DNA from: JARIHD01 sp035629475 | GTDB taxonomy: Bacteria > Patescibacteriota > Saccharimonadia > Saccharimonadales > UBA4665 | Direction of reading: 5' to 3' | Assembly (NCBI GenBank): GCA_035629475.1 | Contig: DASPHS010000104.1 | Coordinates: forward strand, 1-25,182 | DNA length: 25,182 nucleotides | Shown: one piece after another, positions 8,119 through 15,895 of the stretch | Numbering within the stretch: position 1 is the first letter of the stretch | Layout of the letters: every line of letters begins with the position of its first letter | The notes under the pieces: generated by a model | Database searches by the model: none | Told to the model about the DNA's origin: nothing | Seen by the model: the letters and a program-made list of their open reading frames with translations, nothing else | Translations under genes and position numbers: made by a program

Positions 8119-8184
8119 GGCCATAGATGGCTACATAAGCGTTCTGATACAATAAGACCAGTTAATACTGCGTAAGCCTATACT

Positions 8185-9567
8185 ATGTCTGACAAAAAGC
8201 AAAAAGATCTGCTCACACGGACGGTCGAAAAAACCGTTGAAGTACCAACCCAGGCTATCGGTAAAGCGGTACTGGCTACGCACGTCGCTGGTGAAAAATT
8301 AGCAGCCCTGCCAAACACTGCCGTCCGCACCACCATTGCCCTCGGCGACATTCTGTTTCGCAAAGACAAGCGAACCGAACTATTCCTGCAGGAGCCGCAA
8401 GAGCGCCGCCTGGAAGTCATCCGCCGCGTAACGCCAACGGTCCGCCGCGATATCCTCATGCACATTCCTGAATCCGACCTGATAAGTCTACTGGAGGCTG
8501 TCGATCCTGATGAAGCCACTGACATACTCCAGTTGTTGACGCGTCACAAGCGGGAAAAAGTACTGCAGCTCGTCAGCAGTGAAGTAAAAGACTCACTTTC
8601 GACACTCCTGGAATTCGACCCAGACACTGCGGCCGGTCTTATGACCCTGGACTACATCCAGGTGCAGACCACTGACTCCATTGCCAGCGTGGCCAGCCAG
8701 TTCAAGCGCCATGAAAGCCGCACGGGCCGTCCACCAGTCATATTGGTCATGAACGGGCCCAAGCTCGCCGGCTTTATGCCTGGGCACCAACTTGGCTTCG
8801 GACGGCCGACCGAGCTTATCGATAAATACGTCAAGCACATTGGCACCATTTCCTATGCCGCCGACCACGAAAGGGTAGTCCGCCAATTCAACGCCCATCC
8901 GCATAGCAAAGTAGCCGTACTCAACGACGGCGGAGACGTACTGGGTATTATCTACTCCGACGACGTCCTCAAGCTCATACAAGAGCGGGAAGCATCCTCC
9001 CTGTATGACTTCGCAGGTATTAGCCAGGAGGAGAGCGTCACTGACTCCGCTAAGCGCAAAGCCCAAAACCGCTACCGCTGGCTGATTATCAACCTCGGCA
9101 CATCTTTCCTGGCAGCTTTTACCGTGAGCATGTTCGAAGATACGCTGGCCAAGTACGTGCTATTAGCCATTTACATGCCCATTGTGGCCGGCATGGGCGG
9201 TAACGCCGCCACCCAAACCCTTGCGGTATTAGTGCGGGGTATCGCCCTCAAACAAATCACCCTCAAAACCGCCTGGAAGCCCCTGCGCAACGAGATGGGC
9301 GCCGGGCTCATCAACGGTCTTATCAACGGCGTCCTGGTAGCCGCCATCGTCATTTTGGTCAATCATGACGTCAAGGTGGCTACCGTCCTTGGCCTGGCCA
9401 TGGTCATCAACCTCCAGGTAGCAGCCTTCTTTGGCACCCTCGTTCCGCTCATCATGTCCAAACTTGGCAAAGACCCAGCCTCCTCGGCCACCATCTTCAT
9501 TACCACTGCCACCGACGTACTCGGCTTCCTGGCCTTCCTGGGCCTCGCCTCCGCACTTTTGGCGTAA
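8185..9567 (+). CDS. mgtE: Magnesium transporter MgtE
   Basis: A 460-residue Mg2+-selective channel. After an unusual N-terminal extension of about 50 residues come the MgtE N superhelical domain (about 55-150), a pair of CBS domains (about 155-280) that sense cytosolic Mg2+, and five C-terminal membrane helices. Pore-region signatures are MPIVAGMGGNAATQ (about 331-344) and TTATDVLGF, with the selectivity Asp at about 444. A TGA-TACAAT extended -10 (8145-8153) lies 31 bases before ATG. No strong ribosome-binding site is visible. The N-terminal extension could be an over-extended start, but no better start follows within the first 80 codons. Confidence 0.95.
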   Translation: MSDKKQKDLLTRTVEKTVEVPTQAIGKAVLATHVAGEKLAALPNTAVRTTIALGDILFRKDKRTELFLQEPQERRLEVIRRVTPTVRRDILMHIPESDLISLLEAVDPDEATDILQLLTRHKREKVLQLVSSEVKDSLSTLLEFDPDTAAGLMTLDYIQVQTTDSIASVASQFKRHESRTGRPPVILVMNGPKLAGFMPGHQLGFGRPTELIDKYVKHIGTISYAADHERVVRQFNAHPHSKVAVLNDGGDVLGIIYSDDVLKLIQEREASSLYDFAGISQEESVTDSAKRKAQNRYRWLIINLGTSFLAAFTVSMFEDTLAKYVLLAIYMPIVAGMGGNAATQTLAVLVRGIALKQITLKTAWKPLRNEMGAGLINGLINGVLVAAIVILVNHDVKVATVLGLAMVINLQVAAFFGTLVPLIMSKLGKDPASSATIFITTATDVLGFLAFLGLASALLA

Positions 9568-9572
9568 GCAAC

Positions 9573-9640
9573 TCATAGAGAGAATGCGAATAGCTGCAGC
9601 TATAGCTTTTTACTGGGTCCCCAATCAAGTTGGGGATGAC
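9573..9640 (+). repeat. 3'-end cassette copy A (CATAGAG...AGCTAT + TGGGTCCC hairpin)
   Basis: Starts 6 bases after the mgtE stop. It is colinear with 20469-20536 over about 68 bases: TCATAGAG, then GAATAGCT(n)CAGCTAT, then TTTTACTGGGTCCC and the hairpin TCCCCAA-TCAAG-TTGGGGA (9618-9636) ending in TGAC. The first 31 bases also match 24921-24951. Confidence 0.8.
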
Positions 9641-9652
9641 CAACAGATGAAT

Positions 9653-9682
9653 GAGGACCGCCACTGGCAGTCCTCTATTTTT
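9653..9682 (+). terminator. Terminator of mgtE
   Basis: GAGGAC-c-GCC / GGC-a-GTCCTC hairpin (9653-9675) with loop ACT and a TATTTTT tail. The CCACTGG apex is identical to that of the terminator at 20549. Confidence 0.75.
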
Positions 9683-9684
9683 AC

Positions 9685-9712
9685 TGGGTTGCGGATCGTG
9701 GTCCGCAATGAC
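9685..9712 (+). repeat. REP-like hairpin element
   Basis: TGGG + TTGCGGA (9689-9695) / TCCGCAA (9702-9708) + TGAC. It has the same frame (TGG, 7-bp stem, 5-6 base loop, ATGAC) as the hairpins at 9614, 18583 (reverse) and 20510, but a different stem sequence. Confidence 0.65.
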
Positions 9713-9731
9713 AGAGGCGCCCAAAGCGCTG

Positions 9732-10964
9732 CTACTCGTGGCGCAAAGCTTCGATAGGATCTTTGCTGGCAGCCTTTACGGCAGGCGCCGTACCAAAAAC
9801 AACTCCAATAACCAAAGATGTACCCACGGCGATCACAATGGCTTGCCAGGAAACAACTGGGTCGAGGCTGGTGTAGGCCTTCATACCCAGTACCGTGAGC
9901 ACGGAAATAATAACACCGACAACACCACCCACCAGGCTCAGCACTATCGACTCAAGCATAAACTGCTGCAGTATTTGCCGGTTGGTTGCCCCAATAGCCT
10001 TGCGGACACCAATTTCGTGCATACGCTCTGTAACGGTCGCTAGCATAATATTCATAATCCCTACGCCACCTACCAGCAGGGAGATAGCCGCAACGGCAGC
10101 AATCATCGTGGTCAGTAAATTCAGCACATCACTGCTAGCCGCCAGGCTTTGATCCTGGTCCATAACCGTAAAGTCATGCTCGCCACCATGGACCTTCAAG
10201 AGATTCTTATCAATTGAAGCGATAGCTGCACCAGTATTCTTGGTATCGTCGGGCTTAACGAGGATGCTGTACATTTGGGAGCTGTTACCAGTCAGCTTTT
10301 CGCCAACGAGGCTTGGAATAAAAATAGCGTTGTTGAAGTTAGAGGTAGGGGAGAGGGGAGTGCCCTTGAAGTCTGCAAACATACCCCGGACAATAAATGT
10401 TTGGCCGCGGAACGTAAAGCTCTTGCCGAGCGGCACAAAATCCTGGAATAAGGCCTGCGCGGCACTGCGCCCCATGACCGCTACGTTATCTTCGGCATTT
10501 TCCTCGGCAAAGAATTCCCCATACGGCACTTTCTGGTTGAGTGCTGCAGGCAAATCTTCATTCGTTGCCAGCACCAGGCTGTTCTGCAGCTTACGGCCCT
10601 CTGCTTCGACTTCACCAGGCACCACGCTCAGTGGAGCAGCAATGCGTACATGGTCGCTTGCCTCCACGGCCCGCAAATCGTTCTCGGTGAGACCACTAAG
10701 GCTGTTCAGGCCGAACAGCAAATCGGTGTTAGGTACCAGCTTGCCTTCGGTTTTACCGACTTCACCAGGCCGGACGGTAATAAGGTCCTGCCCAAACTGG
10801 TTAATCTGGCCGGCTACTTCACGCTTGACGCCCTCGCCAATGCCAACGACCGTTACCACGGATACAATACCGATAATAATACCGGTCATTGTCAGGAAGC
10901 TGCGCCACTTAGTGCTGCGCAGACTGGCGATAGTAATCTTTACGTTACCTCGGAGCAAACTCAT
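9732..10964 (-). CDS. MacB/FtsX-type ABC transporter permease
   Basis: A 410-residue permease with the MacB layout. One N-terminal membrane helix (SFLTMTGIIIGIVSVVTVVG) is followed by a large extracytoplasmic domain (about 50-280). Three C-terminal helices follow, with the conserved GIMNIMLATVTERMHEIGVRKAIGA-type coupling region between the second and third helices. It ends in the common tail DPIEALRHE. Family members use ATP hydrolysis on the inside to drive work outside (mechanotransmission) and export antibiotics, peptides or lipoproteins. Start ATG 10964 overlaps the stop of the ATPase gene by four bases, so the two are translationally coupled. No MacA-like adaptor is present nearby. Confidence 0.94.
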   Translation of the reverse strand: MSLLRGNVKITIASLRSTKWRSFLTMTGIIIGIVSVVTVVGIGEGVKREVAGQINQFGQDLITVRPGEVGKTEGKLVPNTDLLFGLNSLSGLTENDLRAVEASDHVRIAAPLSVVPGEVEAEGRKLQNSLVLATNEDLPAALNQKVPYGEFFAEENAEDNVAVMGRSAAQALFQDFVPLGKSFTFRGQTFIVRGMFADFKGTPLSPTSNFNNAIFIPSLVGEKLTGNSSQMYSILVKPDDTKNTGAAIASIDKNLLKVHGGEHDFTVMDQDQSLAASSDVLNLLTTMIAAVAAISLLVGGVGIMNIMLATVTERMHEIGVRKAIGATNRQILQQFMLESIVLSLVGGVVGVIISVLTVLGMKAYTSLDPVVSWQAIVIAVGTSLVIGVVFGTAPAVKAASKDPIEALRHE

Positions 10965-11830
10965 TTTTTACCACCCTTGGAGCGCTTGGTCTTAGCGCGG
11001 CTGGGCCGCATTTTAGTAGCTTTGACTTTTTCTTTAACCTCATGCGGTACGGCCTTCATCAGCACCGATACACCCGCCAGGTCATCATCTTCGCTGGTAG
11101 CCGGTACGGTAAACATAATCTTACGAGCAGTCTGCGCCACTTCGCCAATGGCCGTTTGCTCATCATGCACAATAGCACCATCATGCATATACACTACCCG
11201 GGTCGCATAACGGGTAAGTTCCGGGTTGTGCGTTACGAATAAAATAGTATTTCCCATCTTGTGGATGTCGCTAAGGAGCTCCATAACCAAGCGACTACTG
11301 GCGCTATCAAGGTTGCCCGTCGGTTCATCGGCAATGATAATTTTAGGGTCGTTCACCAGGGCTCGGGCAATAGCAACGCATTGTGCTTGGCCGCCGCTGA
11401 GGTGACGGGGGTAATAGAACTCGCGCTCGGTCAGGCCCACCCGCTTAAGCATCTCGCTGGCCTGCTTGACGCGCTTACCAGCGGATACGCCCTTGTAAAA
11501 AAGAGGCAATGCTACATTTTCCAGTACGGTCAGGCGGGGGAGGAGGTTAAAAGACTGGAACACAAAGCCAACGGTATCCCGGCGGATTTTGGCGCGCTGG
11601 CCAGTCCGTAGCTTTGCAACGTGTCTTTCATGTAATTTGTAGTCGCCATGTGTCGGCCGGTCCAGCAAGCCGATAAGGTTCATGAGTGTCGATTTGCCGC
11701 AGCCGCTTGGTCCCATCACCGCCACAAACTCGTTCGTGTCTATACTTAAAGACACCTCGTCGAGCGCGATGGTCGTCGCGTCACCGAAGCCGTACAGTTT
11801 ACTGACGTCTTTTAGTTCAATCAGGGACAT
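10961..11830 (-). CDS. MacB/LolD-type ABC transporter ATP-binding protein
   Basis: A 289-residue ATPase partner of the downstream permease. Motifs: Walker A GPSGCGKST (40-48), Q-loop Q92, signature LSGGQ (144-148), Walker B IIIADEPTGNLDS (from 164), H-loop H201. Two points differ from the family. The usual QQQR after LSGG reads QAQC, losing a commonly conserved Arg. A C-terminal extension (about 235-289) ends in a Lys/Arg-rich tail that could bind lipid or nucleic acid. The ATG at 11830 lies 7 bases after TACACT on the minus strand (11843-11838) with no ribosome-binding site, so the operon mRNA is probably leaderless. Confidence 0.95.
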   Translation of the reverse strand: MSLIELKDVSKLYGFGDATTIALDEVSLSIDTNEFVAVMGPSGCGKSTLMNLIGLLDRPTHGDYKLHERHVAKLRTGQRAKIRRDTVGFVFQSFNLLPRLTVLENVALPLFYKGVSAGKRVKQASEMLKRVGLTEREFYYPRHLSGGQAQCVAIARALVNDPKIIIADEPTGNLDSASSRLVMELLSDIHKMGNTILFVTHNPELTRYATRVVYMHDGAIVHDEQTAIGEVAQTARKIMFTVPATSEDDDLAGVSVLMKAVPHEVKEKVKATKMRPSRAKTKRSKGGKK

Positions 11831-11900
11831 TAGAGGTAGTGTACCGTCTTGTTCACTCTAGCCGCAAGGTACATTCGTAGTAATTTACGCAGCTTTTAGC

Positions 11901-11906
11901 TATAAT
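11901..11906 (+). promoter_or_regulatory. -10 box of tRNA-Ser
   Basis: TATAAT, about 50 bases upstream of the mature tRNA. A second weaker candidate is TATAGT at 11947-11952, too close to the tRNA 5' end for a normal start. Confidence 0.5.
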
Positions 11907-11956
11907 GGCCGTATTGCCAAATTATAGAGCTACCAAGTTGGTGCTTTATAGTTCGA

Positions 11957-12046
11957 GGAGAGATGCAAGAGTGGTTGAATTGGCACGCCTGGAAAGTGTG
12001 TGTGGCAGCAATGTCACCCGGGGTTCGAATCCCCGTCTCTCCGCCA
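11957..12046 (+). tRNA. tRNA-Ser (anticodon GGA)
   Basis: A class II tRNA. Acceptor GGAGAGA/TCTCTCC, discriminator G (typical of tRNA-Ser) and an encoded CCA at 12044-12046. The anticodon arm is CACGC-CTGGAAA-GTGTG with anticodon GGA. A long variable arm (about TGTGGCAGCAATGTCAC) and the T arm CGGGG-TTCGAAT-CCCCG complete it. Reads codons TCC/TCT. Antisense frames across it are spurious. Confidence 0.97.
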
Positions 12047-12086
12047 AACAAATGGGACCTGCCTGTGGTAGGTCCCATTTGTTTGG
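12044..12086. terminator. Palindromic terminator that begins in the tRNA-Ser CCA
   Basis: CCAAACAAATGGGACCT (12044-12060) and its exact complement (12070-12086) form a 17-bp perfect stem that starts with the tRNA's own CCA. Three further pairs close a TGT loop. The poly-T is imperfect (TTTGTTTGG), inside the stem's descending arm. Confidence 0.75.
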
Positions 12087-12200
12087 TTGATTAGTCCACG
12101 GTGATTCGAACGGGAGCGCCAGTGGCGCTCCCCGGACCCGAAGCCCGGCATCCGGCCGGGTTGGCGAAGCAAAGGCGAATCCGTATATACAATGATAATA
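12087..12200. other. GC-rich structured spacer with T-arm-like sequence on minus strand
   Basis: No credible gene. It holds GGGAGCGCC-AGT-GGCGCTCCC (12112-12132, 9-bp stem) and CCCGGC-ATCCG-GCCGGG (12144-12160). On the minus strand GTTCGAATC (12111-12103) lies about 20 bases upstream of a CCA formed by the palindrome's far arm. It may be an intergenic repeat or the remnant of an RNA gene. I cannot fold it as a full tRNA. Confidence 0.4.
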
Positions 12201-12242
12201 AGAACAGCCAGGCATGAGGGTACTATGGGGTATCATTAAAAG

Positions 12243-13166
12243 ATGCATATCATCACTTCTGGCAAAAACCACCTCGACATAGACGCCTACGCTGGCATCA
12301 TCGCTTACGCTGAACTCTTAAACAGGCAACACATCAGCGCACAAGCGATTAGTACGGCCAAGCCAAACGAAAGCGTCAGCCCCATTGTCCGCTCCTGGGG
12401 CAACCCGATAGAAACGACCTATACGCCACAGCTGCACGACCAGTTCACCCTGGTGGATGTCTCTGAGCCACAGTTTTTTGACGGCATTGTCAAGCACAGC
12501 CAAATAAACGAGGTGATTGATCATCACATGGATTTCAAAGCAATGTGGGATGCCAAGCTCGGCGACAAGTCTCAGATTGCCTTTGTAGGTGCCGCCTGTA
12601 CGCTGGTTGTTGAGCGATGGGTAGCTGCTGGCCAGCTTGAGCACATGGAACAGCGCACTGCACGGCTCCTGATGTGCGGTATTTTGGATAATACGCTGAA
12701 CTTTGGTGCAGTCATCACGACCGACCGCGATCGCCAAGCCTATCAACAACTCAGCCCGCTCGCCGATCTGCCTGACGACTGGCCGGCAATCTATTTTACA
12801 GACTGCCAGCAAACCATGGTGCAAAATATTCCTGCGGCTATACGCGACGACCTGAAGCGCATAACCTACCCCCTACAGACCGAAGAGGTGCACGTTGGCC
12901 AAATGGCACTTTGGGACGCCTCAGAAGTAGTAGCCAGGCATCTCCCCGCCATTCGCGAAACGCTAGCCGTACGCCCACGGTGGTACATGAACCTCATAAG
13001 CCTCAAGGATGGCTGTAGCTACCTGCTGTGTGACGACAAAGACACGCAAGCCTGGCTGGCACATACGCTTGCCGTGCAGTTTGAGGGTAATTTGGCGGTT
13101 GCCGGACGCATGTGGCTCCGTAAGGAAATAATGAAACAGGCAATGGATAAGGAGAATAACACGTGA
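12243..13166 (+). CDS. DHH-family phosphoesterase (family II pyrophosphatase / exopolyphosphatase-like)
   Basis: A 307-residue protein with the DHH superfamily motif order: N-terminal NHLDIDA (9-15), LVDVSEP (70-76), the namesake IDHHMD (92-97) and GILDNTLNF (146-154). A C-terminal region ends with an Arg/Lys motif (MWLRKEIMKQ) resembling the DHHA2 substrate-binding end of manganese pyrophosphatases and Prune/PPX1. The usual N-terminal His of H-x3-D-x-D is Lys (K8), with a His two residues later, so metal binding may differ. The likely substrate is pyrophosphate, short polyphosphate or a small phosphodiester. The start ATG follows TATCAT by 6 bases with no ribosome-binding site. The stop overlaps the next gene's GTG. 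Confidence 0.83.
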   Translation: MHIITSGKNHLDIDAYAGIIAYAELLNRQHISAQAISTAKPNESVSPIVRSWGNPIETTYTPQLHDQFTLVDVSEPQFFDGIVKHSQINEVIDHHMDFKAMWDAKLGDKSQIAFVGAACTLVVERWVAAGQLEHMEQRTARLLMCGILDNTLNFGAVITTDRDRQAYQQLSPLADLPDDWPAIYFTDCQQTMVQNIPAAIRDDLKRITYPLQTEEVHVGQMALWDASEVVARHLPAIRETLAVRPRWYMNLISLKDGCSYLLCDDKDTQAWLAHTLAVQFEGNLAVAGRMWLRKEIMKQAMDKENNT

Positions 13167-13798
13167 AGCTGACCAAATATGAACACGCATGCCTCGTACT
13201 GGAAGACAATGGAGCCAAAGTCGTTATTGACCCGGGCGTTTTCACCAAAGAATTTGGCAATCTGGATGCTATCGTTGCCGTCGTAGTCACCCATGTGCAC
13301 GGTGACCATTACGCCCCAAAACACCTTGACGCTATTTTAGAGGCAAATCCGGATGCTCTGATATTTACAACTCGTGACGTAGCCGACGAATACAAACACG
13401 ACAATGTACAGGTTGTCAGTGACGGCGACCATATTGCCATTGAAACCTTTACACTGCAGTTTGTGGGCGAAGATCATACGGTCATCCACGACAGCCTGCC
13501 GACGCCGCTCAATACGGGCGTACTCATCAATGAGCAGTTTTATTATCCCGGCGATTCATTCACACTGCCCGGCAAGCCTATAAAAATCCTGGCCGTGCCC
13601 GCTAACGCGCCTTGGGCAACAGTAGGGCAGTCAATGGATTTTATATCCGAAGGCGCACCAGAACTGTGCTTCCCAACGCACAACGGCTTATTGTCTGAAA
13701 CCGGCCACCTCGTGTACAACGACAGCCTCAATCATATCTGCCAACAGGCGGATATCGAGTTCAAAGCATTGCAGCCAGGCGAATCACTCGACGTTTAG
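13163..13798 (+). CDS. Metallo-beta-lactamase-fold hydrolase (UPF0173/UlaG-like)
   Basis: A 211-residue metallo-beta-lactamase fold protein with a full metal-ligand set: HVHGDH (H44, H46, D48, H49), H105 (GEDH), D131 (YYPGDS) and H173 (PTHNG). The small size, early start of the fold and simple N-terminus (LTKYEHACLVLEDNG) match the UPF0173/UlaG-like group of single-domain hydrolases. The GTG start at 13163 overlaps the preceding TGA by three bases, and AAGGAG (13149-13154) precedes it, so translation is coupled to the DHH gene. The two enzymes may act in sequence on the same phosphorylated or cyclic compound. The last four bases overlap convergent pyrH. Confidence 0.88.
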   Translation: MKLTKYEHACLVLEDNGAKVVIDPGVFTKEFGNLDAIVAVVVTHVHGDHYAPKHLDAILEANPDALIFTTRDVADEYKHDNVQVVSDGDHIAIETFTLQFVGEDHTVIHDSLPTPLNTGVLINEQFYYPGDSFTLPGKPIKILAVPANAPWATVGQSMDFISEGAPELCFPTHNGLLSETGHLVYNDSLNHICQQADIEFKALQPGESLDV

Positions 13799-14517
13799 TT
13801 GGCAGCTGAGGATACGATCGTACCGACCTGCTCGCCCTGTATAGCGCGCAAGATATTACCCTCTTGCAGGGCATCAAATACCAGCACGGGAATGTTCTGC
13901 TCCATAGCTAATCCAAATGCCGCCTTGTCCATAACCTTGATATGCTCATTGCCGACTGCCTCTTGATAGGTCAGGTGGTCTATCTTAGTAGCATCAGGGA
14001 ATTTAGCGGGGTCCTTATCGTAGATACCGTCAACTTTTGTAGCCTTCATGACCAGTTCGCAGCCGAGTTCCAGGCCCATATTTACTGCCGCTGTATCGTG
14101 GGTGAAGAACGGTCGCCCCAGGCCACCGGCAATAATAACGATACGCCCGCCTTCCAGGTGTTTTTCAGCCAAACGGAATGAGTATGATTCGACTAACTGC
14201 GTTGCGTAAATGTTACTCATGCAGCGCGTTTTGATACCTTTGCTTTCAAAGATATCAGTCAGTGCCATGCCATTCATCAATCCGGACAGCATGCCCATCT
14301 GGTCGGCCGTCACCCGTTTAATGCCGCTTTCGCCGGCACCAAGCACCGCACCACGCACCATGTTGCCGCCGCCCACTATTAAAACAAGCTGACAACCAGC
14401 TTGCGTAACCTTCTTGCACTCCTCGGCAATATAATGGGCAATTGCGATATCGACGCCTGTTGGCTCATCACCGCCGAGCTGTTCACCTGAGATCTTGAGT
14501 AATACACGCTTATACAT
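13795..14517 (-). CDS. pyrH: UMP kinase
   Basis: A 240-residue bacterial UMP kinase of the amino-acid kinase fold, converting UMP + ATP to UDP in pyrimidine nucleotide synthesis; a cytosolic hexamer in known cases. Marks: LLKISGEQLGG (6-16), the glycine loop VGGGNMVRG (48-56), ADQMGMLSGLMNG, GGLGRPFFTHDTAA (uridylate and ATP site) and KATKVDGIYDKDP. In many bacteria pyrH neighbours tsf and frr, but here it stands alone. AAGGG lies 4 bases before ATG and TATAGT (minus strand, about 14537-14532) can be its -10. The stop overlaps the convergent hydrolase gene by four bases and there is no terminator between them. Confidence 0.96.
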   Translation of the reverse strand: MYKRVLLKISGEQLGGDEPTGVDIAIAHYIAEECKKVTQAGCQLVLIVGGGNMVRGAVLGAGESGIKRVTADQMGMLSGLMNGMALTDIFESKGIKTRCMSNIYATQLVESYSFRLAEKHLEGGRIVIIAGGLGRPFFTHDTAAVNMGLELGCELVMKATKVDGIYDKDPAKFPDATKIDHLTYQEAVGNEHIKVMDKAAFGLAMEQNIPVLVFDALQEGNILRAIQGEQVGTIVSSAAN

Positions 14518-14597
14518 CGCCCTTAGCCTATCAAACTATAAACGGAATGCATATCCCTATTCGCCAAAAAATAGGCCACCTCCTCTAGCCACAGTGC

Positions 14598-14609
14598 TAG
14601 AATACGGAT
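14598..14609 (+). promoter_or_regulatory. Extended -10 promoter, leaderless
   Basis: TGC-TAGAAT (14595-14603) followed by 6 bases and ATG 14610. There is no Shine-Dalgarno and no consensus -35. Confidence 0.7.
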
Positions 14610-15026
14610 ATGCCTGCGGCACATGATGACCCCAAACTGCTTGAAGCTCTCCAGCGCATATTTATCACGCGAGCCGAGCTGCAAGCGCTCGTAGACTTTC
14701 AACAGAAATTGTTTGCCAGCTTGCAGGAACTGACCGTAAATCATCGGACAGTTCATGAGCACGTGCGGGTACTGACCGATTCGCATAATCGGGCACAAGG
14801 CGATACCGGGGATTTATTACGGGCACGGGGCGAAATGACCGATGCACTCCGAGCACTGGATGCCTCCCATCGGCAAACACGCGAAGACTTGCGGCGGGCT
14901 ATCGAGGCTATTACTTACGTCCAGCAATCCATACATAAAATAGAACGGCTGGAAGACCGGATTGAAGACCTGGAACGCCACATGCAGGATGACAAGAAAA
15001 CTAGTAGAACGGAGACAGCACTATGA
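14610..15026 (+). CDS. Coiled-coil hypothetical protein
   Basis: A 138-residue, highly charged, almost fully helical protein with no membrane segment. Heptad-like spacing of Leu/Ile/Val is clear from about residue 8 to 128 (for example LQALVDFQQKLFASLQEL and IERLEDRIEDLERHM), so a long homo-oligomeric coiled coil is expected. Its TGA overlaps the ATG of exonuclease III (ATGA), so the two are translationally coupled. No family recognised. The tight link to a DNA-repair gene hints at a structural or regulatory role with DNA, but this is inference. Confidence 0.75.
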   Translation: MPAAHDDPKLLEALQRIFITRAELQALVDFQQKLFASLQELTVNHRTVHEHVRVLTDSHNRAQGDTGDLLRARGEMTDALRALDASHRQTREDLRRAIEAITYVQQSIHKIERLEDRIEDLERHMQDDKKTSRTETAL

Positions 15027-15826
15027 GTACCAAGATTTATTCCTGGAATGTGAACGGCATCCGTGCCGTACAACGTAAAGAACTCTTTACGCCATTTATC
15101 AGTAAGGAACAGCCCGACATTTTATGCCTACAGGAAACGAAAGCCCAGCAAGGCCAAGCCGAGATTGATGTCGAGGGCTACGAAGAATACTGGAACTCCG
15201 CCGAGAAAAAGGGCTACTCCGGAACAGCTATTTTCACCAAAACCAAGCCGCTGGCTGTATTGAACGGCCTCCCGGAAGACATTATTACAAAGTACAAAGT
15301 TACTGGTGACGTCTACGGTGACCCTAACAAAGAAGGGCGCGTGATTGCAGCCGAGTACGCAGACTTCTATGTAGTGACGGTGTATACCCCCAACGCCAAA
15401 GATGACCTCTCGCGTATTCCATTGCGCCAAAACAGCTGGGATCCAGCGTTTCTGGCCTACTGCAAGGCCCTGGAACAGAAAAAACCAGTCATATTCTGTG
15501 GTGACCTGAATGTGGCGCACACCGAAGACGACCTGGCCAACCCCAAGCCAAACCGTGGCAAAAAAGGCTTCACCACCGAAGAACGACAAGGCTTCCAAAA
15601 CTTCTTAGACGCTGGCTTCGTGGACACGCTGCGGATGTTTAAAGAAGGGAACGGCTACTACACATGGTGGAGCCACTTTGCGAATTCCCGCGCCCGTAAT
15701 GTCGGCTGGCGTATCGACTACTTTTTGGTCTCTGAAAGCTTGAAGGACAGAATTGTTGCGGCCGACATCCATGCTGACGTCCTGGGGTCAGACCACTGTC
15801 CAGTAAGCATCACCCTTAAGGATTAG
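15023..15826 (+). CDS. xth: Exodeoxyribonuclease III (AP endonuclease)
   Basis: A 267-residue exonuclease III family enzyme that cuts at abasic sites and removes blocked 3' ends in base-excision repair. All active-site residues are present: N9 (WNVNGIR), E38 (LQETK), Y121 (VYTPNA), D161 and N163 (GDLNVAH), D232 (RIDYFL), D257 and H258 (GSDHCP). It is of normal length. ATG 15023 overlaps the upstream coiled-coil gene. The name xth/exoA is by family; no neighbour contradicts it. It is followed within 70 bases by the MTH1-like Nudix gene. Confidence 0.96.
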   Translation: MSTKIYSWNVNGIRAVQRKELFTPFISKEQPDILCLQETKAQQGQAEIDVEGYEEYWNSAEKKGYSGTAIFTKTKPLAVLNGLPEDIITKYKVTGDVYGDPNKEGRVIAAEYADFYVVTVYTPNAKDDLSRIPLRQNSWDPAFLAYCKALEQKKPVIFCGDLNVAHTEDDLANPKPNRGKKGFTTEERQGFQNFLDAGFVDTLRMFKEGNGYYTWWSHFANSRARNVGWRIDYFLVSESLKDRIVAADIHADVLGSDHCPVSITLKD

Positions 15827-15865
15827 GCAGCAGGGAATAAGCAACCGGTTTTCATAGCCAACACG

Positions 15866-15890
15866 TGCTATCATGCACAGACAAAAGGAG
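15866..15890 (+). promoter_or_regulatory. Extended -10 promoter plus strong ribosome-binding site
   Basis: TGC-TATCAT (15866-15874) and AAAAGGAG (15883-15890), 5 bases before ATG 15896. This gene therefore has a normal leader, a useful contrast to the leaderless genes around it. Confidence 0.7.
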
Positions 15891-15895
15891 TACAT

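Noticed and set aside
11946..12272. Minus-strand ORF over tRNA-Ser and the structured spacer
   Set aside because: It is antisense to a clear tRNA and to palindromes; the protein text is the usual translation of tRNA antisense sequence.
14523..14798. Minus-strand ORF upstream of pyrH
   Set aside because: It is antisense to the coiled-coil gene, which has a promoter and is coupled to exonuclease III.
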